Source of the DNA: Marinobacter salarius | Lineage (GTDB): Bacteria; Pseudomonadota; Gammaproteobacteria; Pseudomonadales; Oleiphilaceae | Direction of reading: 5' to 3' | DNA length: 64,000 bases | Assembly: GCA_000831005.1 (NCBI GenBank) | Contig: CP007152.1 | Coordinates: forward strand, 3,596,001-3,660,000 | Shown here: piece after piece, positions 50,072-59,833 of the stretch | Layout of the letters: every line of letters begins with the position of its first letter | Position numbering within the stretch: the first letter of the stretch is position 1 | The notes under the pieces: model-generated | Told to the model about the DNA's origin: nothing | What the model saw: the letters and a program-made list of their open reading frames with translations, nothing else | Databases searched by the model: none | Made by a program: the position numbers and the translations under genes

Positions 50072-50563
50072 TTGAGAAGAGTATTAATGAGCGCCTGCCT
50101 TCTAGGGAAACGGGTTCGATACGATGGTGGGAGCCTTTCGATGAATGATCAGCTTGTAGAGACCTGGATAACAGAAGGTCGGGTTGTTTCAGTGTGTCCC
50201 GAAGTTGAAGCCGGAATGAATATCCCAAGGATGCCTGCGGAGATTTACGGAGGAAGCGGAAACAGTGTATTAGATGGCGAAACCAATGTTGTTGAGAAAG
50301 ACGGAAATATTGTTACCGACGATTTTATTGCAGGTGCCTCGATTGCCTTGGAACTGTGCAAGAAATTCAACATTGAAATAGCGATACTGGCCGAGTCTAG
50401 TCCCTCTTGCGGAAGTTCATTCATCTATGACGGTAGCTTTTCAGGTAACCGAACTTCAGGAATGGGGGTTACGGCTGCGTTGCTACGTCGTCATAACATT
50501 CAAGTGTTTAGTCAGTATGAAATAGCAGATGCTCACAAGGCCATCCACGCGACAAGTGCCTGA
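50072..50563 (+). CDS. DUF523 family protein (YbbK-like)
   Basis: A 163-residue protein with the family motifs SACLLGKRVRYDGG, SVCPEVEAGMNIPRMPAEI and AESSPSCGSSFIYDGSFSG, including conserved cysteines that suggest metal or thiol chemistry. TTG 50072 with GAGG nine to twelve bases upstream gives the normal family start; ATG 50087 is an alternative. Function of the family is unknown. Confidence 0.85.
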   Translation: MRRVLMSACLLGKRVRYDGGSLSMNDQLVETWITEGRVVSVCPEVEAGMNIPRMPAEIYGGSGNSVLDGETNVVEKDGNIVTDDFIAGASIALELCKKFNIEIAILAESSPSCGSSFIYDGSFSGNRTSGMGVTAALLRRHNIQVFSQYEIADAHKAIHATSA

Positions 50564-50698
50564 TGACAATGTTTTGAGACTGTAGATAAAACCTGAAATC
50601 CCCCGGTTTTGATGGGGTCAGGCAGAAGAGGGTGCCGAGCCAGTGGCGACTATACTGCCTGGTTAGAGCTAAATGAACCTCAATCTGCGGGAGACAAA

Positions 50699-51049
50699 AT
50701 GAAGGTAAAACGAATCGTTACCAACATAGCGGCGGCAACCCCCTCCGAAGCAGAGAAATTCTACTCGGCTATTTTTGGGCTTAAGGTTGTGATGGATCAT
50801 GGATGGATAAGAACCTATAGCTCGGGCGAGGAAATGACCACTCAGGTAAGCGTGGCATCGGAAGGTGGCTCCGGAACGCCAGTTCCTGATCTGTCTATCG
50901 AGGTTGATAACCTGGAGATCGCTTTGGAGAGAGTGAAGAATGGAAATATTGAGATTGAGTACGGCCCGGTAAGTGAGCCCTGGGGTGTCCGCCGGTTCTA
51001 TGTTCGTGATCCGTTCGGGAAGCTCATCAATGTATTGCAGCACGAGTAA
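50699..51049 (+). CDS. VOC family (glyoxalase-like) protein
   Basis: A 116-residue single-domain protein with the paired beta-alpha-beta-beta-beta modules of the vicinal oxygen chelate fold: NIAAATPSEAEKFYSAIFGL, IEVDNLEIALERVKNG and the final GVRRFYVRDPFGKLINVLQH. Members are metal-dependent lyases, dioxygenases or drug-binding resistance proteins; no substrate can be assigned. ATG 50699 follows GGGAGAC. Confidence 0.8.
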   Translation: MKVKRIVTNIAAATPSEAEKFYSAIFGLKVVMDHGWIRTYSSGEEMTTQVSVASEGGSGTPVPDLSIEVDNLEIALERVKNGNIEIEYGPVSEPWGVRRFYVRDPFGKLINVLQHE

Positions 51050-51183
51050 CCGTTGGATTCCTGGAGAGCTCCCCAAGTTTCACAGAATAGAGCTTTTATG
51101 TAGTTGAAAAGTTAAACAACTTGAGGTCTTAGAAGAAGGGGACCGAGGTTTTTTCAGCCTCGTTACGATTTTGGAGTAGCGAC

Positions 51184-51759
51184 GTGAAACTCAAGGAACT
51201 TTCAGAAGAACTCGAGACGCTAGGGAAAGAGAACGATGCGTCGGTAGAGCAGAAAGATCGCAAGTATCTCAACATCACCAGGGATACCGGGGAGTTCTTG
51301 TCGGTACTGATAAAAGCTGGCGCAGTGAGACAGGTTCTGGAGATCGGAACGTCTAACGGTTATTCCACTTTGTGGATAGCGTCCGCGCTACCAGAGGATG
51401 GACATGTGACCACTCTGGAAGTGTCTCCGTTCAAGATTAGTCAGGCCAAAAGCAACTTCAAACGTGCCAATCTCGATCATAAGATCACTGTGGTACAAAT
51501 GGGCGCCGTCGATTATCTCGGGCAAGCTAGCCGTTTGTATGATCTGGTTTTTCTTGACGCCGACCGCGCGAGCTACGTTCAAGTTGCTGACCAAATCGTT
51601 TCCCTCATTCGGCCCGGGGGCATTCTGGTGTGTGACAATGCGGTTTCGCACGCTGAGGAACTGAGGGAATTCATTGATTTTGTCGACAGCACTGGCGGGT
51701 TTACCACCACTACTGTGCCGGTAGGCAAAGGTGAGTTCGTGGCGTGTAAAAAAACATAA
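51184..51759 (+). CDS. O-methyltransferase, class I SAM-dependent
   Basis: A 191-residue methyltransferase of the catechol/caffeoyl-CoA type. SAM-binding motif LEIGTSNGYSTLWIASAL, acidic loop VTTLEVSPFKISQAK, metal-site LVFLDADRASYVQ and CDNAVSH are visible. The start is a GTG at 51184. It stands alone among VOC and DUF899 genes in the accessory block; the acceptor is unknown. Confidence 0.85.
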   Translation: MKLKELSEELETLGKENDASVEQKDRKYLNITRDTGEFLSVLIKAGAVRQVLEIGTSNGYSTLWIASALPEDGHVTTLEVSPFKISQAKSNFKRANLDHKITVVQMGAVDYLGQASRLYDLVFLDADRASYVQVADQIVSLIRPGGILVCDNAVSHAEELREFIDFVDSTGGFTTTTVPVGKGEFVACKKT

Positions 51760-51881
51760 TCAAGACTGGTGGTGGGAACGCTTGGAACCGGTTTTTCTAC
51801 AACCTCGTTAAGCACCAGGGGCGCTCATGCACGCGAATGTAGCCCGGTGCGGAATGTTATCCAATTGGAACGGAGGCACAG

Positions 51882-52289
51882 ATGAGATCCATCGCAACGT
51901 CACTCATGTTTGTTGGAGAGCAGGCTGGGAAAGCCGAGGAGGCCATCAGGTTTTATACCTCGCTATTCGTTGGTTCAGAGATCGTCGATATTCAACGTTA
52001 CCAGGCCGGCGAGCATGAACCAGAAGGTTCTGTGAAGATGGCGAAGTTTAAGATAAACGGTCGAGAGTTTATGGCGCTCGACAGCCACCTTGATCACCAA
52101 TTTACGTTTACGCCCTCCATGTCGCTGTATGTTGAGTGCGAATCGGCGAGCGAAATTGAGGAAGTATTTAAAGCCCTGGCAGAAGGTGGCTCAGAGCTAA
52201 TGCCGCTGGATAATTATGGTTTTAGCCAGAAATTCGGGTGGTTGAATGATAGGTATGGTGTGTCTTGGCAGCTAAACCTGTCGAACTAG
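51882..52289 (+). CDS. VOC family protein, PhnB-like
   Basis: A 135-residue protein of the PhnB/3-demethylubiquinone-methyltransferase-like VOC group: LMFVGEQAGKAEEAIRFYTS, MKFKINGREFMALDSHLDHQ-like core (KFKINGREFMALDSHLDHQF) and the C-terminal NYGFSQKFGWLNDRYGVSWQ. Function unspecific. ATG 51882 follows GGAGGCACAG. Confidence 0.82.
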   Translation: MRSIATSLMFVGEQAGKAEEAIRFYTSLFVGSEIVDIQRYQAGEHEPEGSVKMAKFKINGREFMALDSHLDHQFTFTPSMSLYVECESASEIEEVFKALAEGGSELMPLDNYGFSQKFGWLNDRYGVSWQLNLSN

Positions 52290-52383
52290 TGTGGCGACAA
52301 CTCCAGCCCAAAACCGTGCGCAGTGTTACGCAGTTTCCGCGGTTGCCGGAGGCCCTACATTGAACGCATAGGAGACTCAGACA

Positions 52384-53073
52384 ATGGCGACAGTTAAACA
52401 GCCACTACCGGAGGTCGTTTCTTCGGAACAGTGGAAAGCGGCGCTGGATCAGCTTCTTGTAAAAGAGAAAGAGTTAACCCGGGCACGGGATGCACTGAAC
52501 GCCGAGCGTAGGAAGTTACCGATGGTTAAGGTGGCCAAGCACTATACGCTCCAGGGGGAAAATGGCGCAGTGTCCCTGCTCGATTTGTTCGAAGGGCGCC
52601 GTCAGCTCATTGTTTATCACTTCATGTTTGCCCCGGATTGGAACGCTGGCTGCGACGGTTGCTCCTGGTTGGTAGATGCCATGACACACCCGGCCCACCT
52701 GCATGCTCGCGATACGTCGTTGGTTATGGTGTCACGCGCACCAAGGGAAAAACTCATGCAGTACAGGTCGCGGATGGGATGGACGGCGCCTGTTCCATGG
52801 TATTCGTCTTACGAGAGCGACTTTAACGTCGATTTCGGCGCAACCACGGATAACGGTGAACGGCACGGTGCCAGTGTTTTTATTCGCGACGGAGATGATA
52901 TCTACCGCACCTACTATACGGGTGCGCGTGGCGTCGAATATCTCGGCACTCTCTGGACATACCTGGATTTGACCCCCTTTGGTCGTCAGGAGACGTGGGA
53001 AGACTCACCGGAAGGCTGGCCGCAGACGGAGCCCTACGTATGGAATCGCCGCCACGACGAGTACGACGTCTGA
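52384..53073 (+). CDS. DUF899 family thioredoxin-like protein
   Basis: A 229-residue protein matching DUF899: N-terminal helix VSSEQWKAALDQLLVKEKEL, then the thioredoxin-like core RRQLIVYHFMFAPDWNAGCD followed by GCSWLVDAM, with Cys residues in a GCDGC motif, and the late DLTPFGRQETWEDSPEGW. The family resembles peroxiredoxin-like oxidoreductases; no activity is proven. Its stop is 24 bases before the M14 peptidase gene, suggesting an operon. Confidence 0.85.
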   Translation: MATVKQPLPEVVSSEQWKAALDQLLVKEKELTRARDALNAERRKLPMVKVAKHYTLQGENGAVSLLDLFEGRRQLIVYHFMFAPDWNAGCDGCSWLVDAMTHPAHLHARDTSLVMVSRAPREKLMQYRSRMGWTAPVPWYSSYESDFNVDFGATTDNGERHGASVFIRDGDDIYRTYYTGARGVEYLGTLWTYLDLTPFGRQETWEDSPEGWPQTEPYVWNRRHDEYDV

Positions 53074-53097
53074 CAACTCATATGGAGGAAAGATGGT

Positions 53098-54020
53098 ATG
53101 AACACGGCTCCCGCACATTATCCATCGGTAAGCCTGGCATTCCCTGGGGTGAGGTGGAACGTGCTGAGTGGTTGTCACAGCAGACCCGTCAACGGAGCTA
53201 TGAGTCTGATGTGTTGAGCGTGATCGAGCGTCTGCGCCCACGTTTTGATGTGGAAGAATATGGCCGTCTGGATTATGGCGCCAACCATTATCCGCTGATG
53301 GCGATTCGCAGCCGCGACTGGCGTGAGGATTTGCCAGTCGTGCTGATAACAGGCGGGGTACACGGCTATGAAACCAGCGGTGTACACGGCGCACTGCAGT
53401 TTCTTGATCAGCATGCGGCGGATTACGCGGGCCGTGTCAATCTGTTGGTTGCGCCGTGCGTCAGTCCTTGGGCATACGAGCGCATTCATCGCTGGAACCC
53501 GAACGCGGTCGACCCGAACCGTTCGTTCCGAGATGACGGTTTGGCGGATGAGGCGGCGGCGCTTATGCGACTGGTGGCCCCCGTTCGCGATCATGCATTG
53601 ATGCATATCGACCTGCACGAGACCACTGATACGGATGAAACCGAGTTTCGTCCCGCGCTCGCGGCCCGAGACGGCAAGCCGTTCGAGCCGGGGGAAATTC
53701 CTGACGGCTTCTATCTGGTCGATGACAGCGAAAGCCCAGAGCCCGAATTCCAACAGGCGTTGATTGAGGCGGTGGAGCAGGTCACACACATCGCACCGGC
53801 TGATGGTAACGGCGAGATCTTTGGCTCACCGGTCGCCGCTCGGGGCGTCATTCAGTACCCGCTCAAACAGCTGGGCCTGTGTGCCAGTATCACCAGTGCT
53901 CCATACAGAACCACCACCGAAGTCTATCCCGACAGCGCACGAGTGACCCCCGAGCAATGCAATGCAGCGCAGGCTACTGCCGTGTGTGCGGCGATCGACT
54001 ACGTGCTGGTGAGCCCGTAG
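53098..54020 (+). CDS. M14 family metallocarboxypeptidase-like protein (frameshift near the start)
   Basis: About 307 residues after repair. Zinc-site features are GGVHGYETSG (His and Glu ligands) and a later HIDLHETTDTDE; this fits M14 peptidases of the succinylglutamate-desuccinylase-like group. ATG 53098 has a GGAGGAAAG site and begins MNTAPAHYP; one C is missing near 53122 (TATCCCATCGG), after which IGKPGIPWGEVERAEWL follows in frame. Without repair, a start at 53082 yields an unrelated N-terminus. Downstream of the DUF899 gene. Confidence 0.82.
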
Positions 54021-54219
54021 GGAAGGACAGTCATGATTCTGCAACTAACGTGGGTCGTTATGAGCAGCACAAATGTTTGAGGAGCTGCTCAACCCAGGCG
54101 GCTTCCAACTGTCTATTCCGTAATTTGTCTCTGGTTGAAAAAGCCCCTTCCGGCCGTAACGTCATGATGAGTGAGGCGAAAATTCCCCATCACTCAATTG
54201 CAACAGTGGGAGGTAAGCA

Positions 54220-54473
54220 ATGGCAAACGCACAAAACTGGAAACGCGAGCGGGAACAGTATCAGGCGGCCTGGGCCAAGTACCAGAACGTGGCTGAGCGG
54301 ATAGATGCCAAATACGAAAGCCTCGATAGTGGCATCAAAGACCAGGCGCCCGCCGAGGAAGATCTATCGGAGCTACAGGAAGCTGGAAAGAGCTTGAGAA
54401 CGCTCGTGAGCGCCTTGGTGAGTATAACAATGAGCTCCATGAGCGGCATATGGCCCAAGGTAAAAGCATGTGA
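54220..54473 (+). CDS. Small charged helical protein (frameshift)
   Basis: About 84 residues after repair. The N-terminus is MANAQNWKREREQYQAAWAK and, with one A restored near 54389 (GGAAAAGAG), it continues KELENARERLGEYNNELHER and ends MAQGKSM at 54473. The strongly charged coiled-coil continuation in the shifted frame, against a composition break in the raw frame, supports the repair. GGGAGGTAAGCA precedes the ATG. No family is recognised. Confidence 0.65.
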
Positions 54474-54556
54474 TTTTGTTGAGCAAGACCGCGCCATACT
54501 GAGGAAGCGCTAGAGGCGTATCCTGAACGCGTGTCTAGATAGCTTTTATCCGTGTC

Positions 54557-54590
54557 AAAGGCCGGAGAGTAGCGCTACTCTCCGGCCTTT
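54557..54590. terminator. Perfect 34-base palindrome, bidirectional terminator
   Basis: AAAGGCCGGAGAGTAGC followed immediately by its exact reverse complement. A residues on one side and T residues on the other make it a terminator for both the small helical gene and the AtoE gene facing it. Confidence 0.9.
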
Positions 54591-54605
54591 ATATTTGGAT
54601 GGCAG

Positions 54606-55913
54606 TTAAAGCCAGGTCAGGCCCGCGCTGATAATGATGCCGGTGACGATCAGCAGCATCAGGCAGTAGCCCATGATGTCCTTGGCTTTCAGCCCAGCGA
54701 TGGCAAGCACCGGCAGAGCCCAGAAAGGTTGCAAGAGATTGGTCCAGGCGTCGCCCCACGCAACCCCCATGGCCACTCTGGATATGTCAGCGCCAAGCTC
54801 CTGTGCAGCAGGCAGCATAACCGGCGCCTGAACGGCCCACTGGCCGCCGCCGGATGGCACGAATATGTTGACCACCCCGGCGCTGATAAAGCTCCAGAAT
54901 GGCAAGCTCTCGGCGCTCGCAATGGACACAAACCCTGTTGAGATGCTTGCTGCCAGTCCGGAAGCTGTCATTACGCTCATGATGCCGGCGTAGAACGGAA
55001 ACTGGATAACGATGCCGGCGCCGCCTTTCACGGCTTCATTCAGGCTGGCAAGCAGGCGCTTTGGGGTCTGGTGCAGGATGATGGCAACGAACAGGAACAT
55101 GAAGTTCACGATGTTCAGGTTCAGCCCGCCACCCTCGATAAAGTATTGGAAGATGAATGCGATACCACTGAACCCGATCAGCCAGGCGAGTGTTCTGCTG
55201 TTCTCCAGGTAGTCGGCCGGGCGATTGATAACAACCGAAGTGTCGGGCTCATCGTCCAGGATTTTGGGGTCCGCGTACACGCTGTCTCTTTCGTTGGGCA
55301 GCATGAGGCGGTTAACCAGGGGCACAATAATAAAAAGTGCGGCGACGATGGCCAGGTTGAAGAAGGCGAAGATGGTTTCACTGGTGCCGATAACGCCGAT
55401 CACATCTGCAGTGAAGTGGTTCTCTGTGGCAATCGTCAGTGGGATGGAGCCTGCAAGCCCGCCGTGCCAGACAATGAACCCGGAATAGGCACTGGCAATC
55501 AGCAACGGATAGTGTACGCGGATTTGCCGGGCGAGGGCTTTGGCAAACAGCGCGCCGACCACCAGGCCAAAGCCCCAGTTGATCCAACTGGCGATCAGCG
55601 CGATGAAGGTAACCAGTACAATTGCCTGGCCCGGTGTTCTGGCAAGGCCTGCAATCCGGTTCAGGATGCCACGCACCAGTGGGGTGCTCGCCATCATGAA
55701 GCCGGTGACCAGTACCAGCAGCATTTGCATTGAGAAGGTCAGCAGGTTCCAGAAACCGTCCCCCCACATCTCTACTACCGCCATGGGGCTATGCCCCTGG
55801 AACACCATAGCGGCAACGAATGACAGCAGTGTCAGTATGATGACGAATAGGTAGGGGTCCGGTAGGTATTTGTCTACCAGACTGACCATAGGTTTGGCTG
55901 CTCTGTCTAACAC
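54606..55913 (-). CDS. Short-chain fatty acid transporter, AtoE family
   Basis: A 435-residue permease with about ten helices and family motifs GFMMASTPLVRGILNRIA, SWINWGFGLVVGALFAK, HGGLAGSIPLTIA and VNIFVPSGGGQWAVQAPVML. AtoE-type carriers take up short-chain fatty acids such as butyrate or acetoacetate. GTG 55913 is preferred, with GGGGGA four to eight bases upstream; a longer frame to 55985 lacks a good site. Divergent from the TRAP operon. Confidence 0.88.
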   Translation of the reverse strand: MLDRAAKPMVSLVDKYLPDPYLFVIILTLLSFVAAMVFQGHSPMAVVEMWGDGFWNLLTFSMQMLLVLVTGFMMASTPLVRGILNRIAGLARTPGQAIVLVTFIALIASWINWGFGLVVGALFAKALARQIRVHYPLLIASAYSGFIVWHGGLAGSIPLTIATENHFTADVIGVIGTSETIFAFFNLAIVAALFIIVPLVNRLMLPNERDSVYADPKILDDEPDTSVVINRPADYLENSRTLAWLIGFSGIAFIFQYFIEGGGLNLNIVNFMFLFVAIILHQTPKRLLASLNEAVKGGAGIVIQFPFYAGIMSVMTASGLAASISTGFVSIASAESLPFWSFISAGVVNIFVPSGGGQWAVQAPVMLPAAQELGADISRVAMGVAWGDAWTNLLQPFWALPVLAIAGLKAKDIMGYCLMLLIVTGIIISAGLTWL

Positions 55914-56144
55914 ATTGTCCCCCAATATTTTTTTCAGCTTGTTTTGTTGCTGGCAAGCTAAACTAAAAGCCTGGGGTAGCACCAACTATCCTTTCGCCGT
56001 ATTGCATTACTCATTCATTGGGGGAGGGGGTACTCCCACCTTCGTCTATTGCTCCCAGATAGCCCGATTTCTATAATCAATCGTTGGTCCGCTGCCTGAT
56101 AGCGGCACAGCGATCTTCACAATCCCAATAAAAAGGAAAACCAC

Positions 56145-57154
56145 ATGTTGAAACGTCGCTCTCTTCTTGCTGCCGCGGCGGCTACCCTGCTGTTCAGTGC
56201 CGTTGCTCAAGCCGACTACAAGGATGAATACACCGTTTCCACCGTACTGCCGTCTGCGTTTCCCTGGGGCCAGGCTGCCGACAAATGGGTGGAGCTGGTG
56301 AAAGAGCGCTCCGATGGGCGTATCAACATGAAAATCTACAGCAACTCCCAACTGGTCTCCGGTGACCAGACCAAAGAGTTCTCGGCGATGCGCTCCGGCT
56401 GATCGATATGTCGGTGGGGTCCACCATCAACTGGTCGCCTCAGGTGCCTGAACTGAACCTGTTTTCCCTGCCTTTCCTGATGCCGGATTATGCCGCCATC
56501 GATGCGATCACCCAAGGTGAAGCTGGCGAGGCTGTCTTTGCCGCGATCAAGAAGCGTGGTGTTACACCGCTGGCCTGGGGCGAGAATGGCTTCCGCGAGC
56601 TCTCCAACTCCAAGCTGACCATCGATGAGCCGGCCGATCTGGATGGCCTGAAAATCCGCGTAGTCGGTTCGCCGCTGTTCCAGGATACCTTTACGGCCCT
56701 GGGCGCTAACCCCACCCAGATGAGCTGGGCTGATGCCAAGCCGGCGCTGACCACCGGTGCCGTCGACGGCCAGGAGAACCCGTTATCGGTCTTTGACGTG
56801 GCGCGTATCGATCAGGTTGGCCAGAAGTACCTGACCCGCTGGCACTACATGGCGGACCCGCTGGTGTTTGCAGTCAGCAACAGCATCTGGGACCAGTTCA
56901 GCGAGGAAGACCAGGCGCTGCTGAAGCAGGCGGCGATTGATGCAGGCCAGTGGGAAATCGAGAAATCCCGTAGCGAAATCGATGCGACCCTGGCCGCCAT
57001 CAAGGAACGTGGCGTAGAGGTCACCGAACTGACTGATGAGCAGCGTGATGCCTTCATGAAGGCCACCCAGTCGGTTTATGAAACATGGACTCCGCGCATT
57101 GGCGAGGATCTGGTCAAGCAAGCGCAGGAAGCGGTCGCCAACCGTAACCAGTAA
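56145..57154 (+). CDS. dctP: TRAP transporter solute-binding protein DctP (frameshift)
   Basis: A 336-residue secreted binding protein after repair. Signal peptide MLKRRSLLAAAAATLLFSAV ends at AQA; body segments include TVLPSAFPWGQAADKWVELV, LDGLKIRVVGSPLFQDTF, MSWADAKPALTTGAVDGQEN and NSIWDQFSEEDQALLKQAA, all standard for DctP. A C is missing near 56399 (GGCCTGATC), which otherwise stops the protein after 85 residues. C4-dicarboxylates are the usual ligands, but ligand specificity is not visible. First gene of a dctPQM operon. Confidence 0.92.
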
Positions 57155-57168
57155 GAGCGATCTGTTCA

Positions 57169-57194
57169 GGCGCCCACCGGAAACGGTAGGCGCT
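57169..57194 (+). promoter_or_regulatory. Intercistronic hairpin between dctP and dctQ
   Basis: A ten-base stem with one C-A mismatch and one G-U pair (GGCGCCCACC / GGTAGGCGCT, loop GGAAAC) is followed by CTTTCC. Lying between the abundant binding-protein gene and the membrane genes, it could attenuate transcription or protect the dctP message. Weak T tract. Confidence 0.5.
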
Positions 57195-57214
57195 CTTTCC
57201 GAACCGGAGTTACC

Positions 57215-57709
57215 ATGCCGTCCCGACCTCCCAAATTCCGGCTCGATGCCTGGCTGGCCACCATTGCCCTGGTTGCGATCTGCTTGATCAGCCTCGGCAA
57301 TGTGATCGTGCGCTACGCGACAGATGCCTCCTTTGCCTTTACCGAGGAATTCTCGGTGTTCCTTTTGGTGGTGCTTACCTTCGCAGGCGCTGCGGTGGCT
57401 GCGCGACACAACCAGCACATTCGCATCGAGTTGATCGAGCACTATCTGCCGTCCTGGGCACGAAAGGTGGTGTTTGTCCTACAATGGCTGGGCGGGGTGA
57501 TGGTCTTGGGGATCATGACGTGGTATGGCAGTACTTTCGCCTTGCAGGAATACCAGTGGGAGTCATTGTCACCGGGTCTGGGATTACCCAACTGGATTTA
57601 CGTGATTTGGCTGCCGCTACTATCTGCAGCCATCATCATCCGCATGACCCAGAACCTTGTTGATCGCCTTCGCGGCCGGGAAGACCCGGAGGTGATCCAT
57701 GAGTCCTGA
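57215..57709 (+). CDS. dctQ: TRAP transporter small permease DctQ
   Basis: A 164-residue four-helix protein (WLATIALVAICLISLGNVIV, FTEEFSVFLLVVLTFAGAAV, VVFVLQWLGGVMVLGIMTW, WIYVIWLPLLSAAIIIRMTQ) with the DctQ-type AARHNQHIRIELIEHYLP cytoplasmic loop. It pairs with DctM to form the membrane complex. The stop overlaps the dctM start. Confidence 0.93.
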   Translation: MPSRPPKFRLDAWLATIALVAICLISLGNVIVRYATDASFAFTEEFSVFLLVVLTFAGAAVAARHNQHIRIELIEHYLPSWARKVVFVLQWLGGVMVLGIMTWYGSTFALQEYQWESLSPGLGLPNWIYVIWLPLLSAAIIIRMTQNLVDRLRGREDPEVIHES

Positions 57710-59003
57710 TCTGCTGATGATTGGCAGTTTCCTGCTGGCGTTGCTGTTGGGCATGCCGGTCGCAATTGCCCTGGGCCTGGGCGGGCTGATGGGTATCGTA
57801 GCGGGACTGCCGCCCGCGATGCTGGGCACGTTTGGTACCAACACGTATAACAGCGTAGCCAAATACCCGCTGATTGCGATTCCCCTGTTTATTCTTACCG
57901 GCCTGATCTTCGAGCGTGCGGGCGTTGCCGCCGCGCTGGTGCGATTTGCCCAGTCGATCATCGGCCCCCGCCATGGTGGGCTGACCGTTGTTGCGGTGCT
58001 GGTGTGTCTGATCATGGGTGGCATGAGCGGTTCTGGTCCAGCTGATGCGGCCGCTGTTGCCATGGTGATGCTGCCAAGCATGCAGAAGGCCGGTTATCCG
58101 AAGCCGTTTTCGGCGTCGTTGATTGCGGCTTCGTCGTCCACAGCAATCCTGATTCCGCCGTCCATTGCATTGATTCTTTATTCCATCGTGGTGCCTGGTG
58201 TTGATCTGCGGGCGCTGTTCGCCGCCGGTATTTTCCCGGGCATCCTGGCGGGTGTGTCTCTGCTGGCGCCAGCGTTGTATTTCGCGAAAAAGTACCGTTG
58301 GGAAGACCCCGAAGCGGTCGAACGCCCGCCTTTCTGGCCCAGCCTCAAGGCGGCCTTGCCCGCGCTGTTTGCACCGGTGATCATTCTTGGCGGCCTGCGC
58401 TCAGGCCTGTTTACGCCCACTGAGGCGGCCGTGGTGGCGGTGGCATACGGCGTGCTGGTCGGTTGCGTGTTGTATCGCAATCTCAGCTTGCGGAACCTCT
58501 GGGGCCTGATGACAGACGCCGCCGTCACCTCCGGTGTGGTGATGTTCATCATCGCGCTGGCGGGCATCTTCGCCTGGGCGGGGACGACGCTGGGTACTTT
58601 CCAGCACCTTGCGGATGCCTTGCTGTCGCTCTCGGAAAACGGCTGGGTGCTGTTGGGGCTGGTGATGGTCCTGGTGCTGATTGCCGGAATGTTGCTGGAT
58701 GCGATTTCGATCTACCTGATCCTGATTCCGATTGTTCTGCCGCTGATGAATCATTTTGGCTGGAACCCGATCTGGTTTGGCATCCTGCTGGCCATGAACA
58801 TCGCCATTGGCCAGTTCACTCCGCCGGTTGCCGTGAACCTGATGGTGACCACCCGCATCGCCAACATTCGCCTGGAACACACCATCGGCTGGGCCATGGT
58901 CTTCGTGGCTGCGATGGCTGTCAGCCTGGTGCTGGTGATGTTGGTGCCGGGGATTGCGTTGTGGTTACCGGAAAAGCTTGGTTATGTGGTGGGGCCGTGG
59001 TAA
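57699..59003 (+). CDS. dctM: TRAP transporter large permease DctM
   Basis: A 434-residue permease with about twelve helices. Ion-transporter landmarks are LLGMPVAIALGLGGLMGIVA, IMGGMSGSGPADAAAVAMVM, AASSSTAILIPPSIALILYS and AMNIAIGQFTPPVAVNLMVT. It carries sodium-coupled substrate transport with DctQ and DctP. Overlaps dctQ by 11 bases. Intact. Confidence 0.94.
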   Translation: MSPDLLMIGSFLLALLLGMPVAIALGLGGLMGIVAGLPPAMLGTFGTNTYNSVAKYPLIAIPLFILTGLIFERAGVAAALVRFAQSIIGPRHGGLTVVAVLVCLIMGGMSGSGPADAAAVAMVMLPSMQKAGYPKPFSASLIAASSSTAILIPPSIALILYSIVVPGVDLRALFAAGIFPGILAGVSLLAPALYFAKKYRWEDPEAVERPPFWPSLKAALPALFAPVIILGGLRSGLFTPTEAAVVAVAYGVLVGCVLYRNLSLRNLWGLMTDAAVTSGVVMFIIALAGIFAWAGTTLGTFQHLADALLSLSENGWVLLGLVMVLVLIAGMLLDAISIYLILIPIVLPLMNHFGWNPIWFGILLAMNIAIGQFTPPVAVNLMVTTRIANIRLEHTIGWAMVFVAAMAVSLVLVMLVPGIALWLPEKLGYVVGPW

Positions 59004-59040
59004 ATAGAGCACCGCTACGCGGTCTCCCCAAGGATTACCT

Positions 59041-59832
59041 ATGAACCAACTTGATCTGCTTTACGGATTCAGCAGTGTCGTTATCGTTGTAATTCTCTTC
59101 ATGGCGATAGTTGCGCTTAATGAAGTGGGATTTAGAGTAGGGCGTTTCGTACAGTCCCATACGGACGATGAAGTTAAAGCGCTCACGAGTTCCATTCAGG
59201 CCAGCGTACTGGGTTTATTGGCATTGTTGCTTGGGTTTACATTCAGCATGTCCATGCAACGATATGATAATCGAAGTATGGCCTTAATAGATGAGGCGAA
59301 TGCCATAGGAACCGCAATACTGAGGGTTCAATTGCTGCCAGAGGAATACAGAGACGAAGCTGGCAATCTATTCCGGCAATATGTTGGTTTGCGTGTAGAA
59401 ATTGGCCAGTTGGACCTTACCAAAACGGAAGAGCGTACTTCCTACAATGATAAAATCGCCGACTTGCAGAATCGGTTATGGGCATTGGCAATATCAGCTA
59501 CCGAGGTGGACCCTCGCCCGGTAACAACTGGCGCATTTGTAAAATCACTCAATGACGTTATTGATAGTCAAGGTAAAAGAAATGCATTGCTTCAAATGCA
59601 AGTTCCAGAAGTTGTACTGGTTTTACTGTTTATAGTGTTCGTCTCCTCCGGGGGAATAATGGGGTATTCCGCAGGGTTGAGTGGAAAACGTATGTTCGCG
59701 CCGATAGTGTTGGTTTCCATACTGATTACCTTGATCGTCTTTATAATAATTGATCTGGATCGACCAAAACGCGGTCTTATACAGGTCAACCAGAGTGTCA
59801 TGACTCAACTGCTGAATGATCGCAAGGAGTGA
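59041..59832 (+). CDS. DUF4239 family membrane protein
   Basis: A 263-residue protein with two N-terminal helices (VVIVVILFMAIVALNEVGF, ASVLGLLALLLGFTFSMSM), a soluble middle (EANAIGTAILRVQLLPEEYR) and two C-terminal helices (VVLVLLFIVFVSSGGIMGY, APIVLVSILITLIVFIIIDL). This is the DUF4239/bestrophin-like layout; function unknown. Composition is more AT-rich than dctM. Thirty-seven bases after dctM, possibly unrelated in function. Confidence 0.8.
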   Translation: MNQLDLLYGFSSVVIVVILFMAIVALNEVGFRVGRFVQSHTDDEVKALTSSIQASVLGLLALLLGFTFSMSMQRYDNRSMALIDEANAIGTAILRVQLLPEEYRDEAGNLFRQYVGLRVEIGQLDLTKTEERTSYNDKIADLQNRLWALAISATEVDPRPVTTGAFVKSLNDVIDSQGKRNALLQMQVPEVVLVLLFIVFVSSGGIMGYSAGLSGKRMFAPIVLVSILITLIVFIIIDLDRPKRGLIQVNQSVMTQLLNDRKE

Positions 59833-59833
59833 T

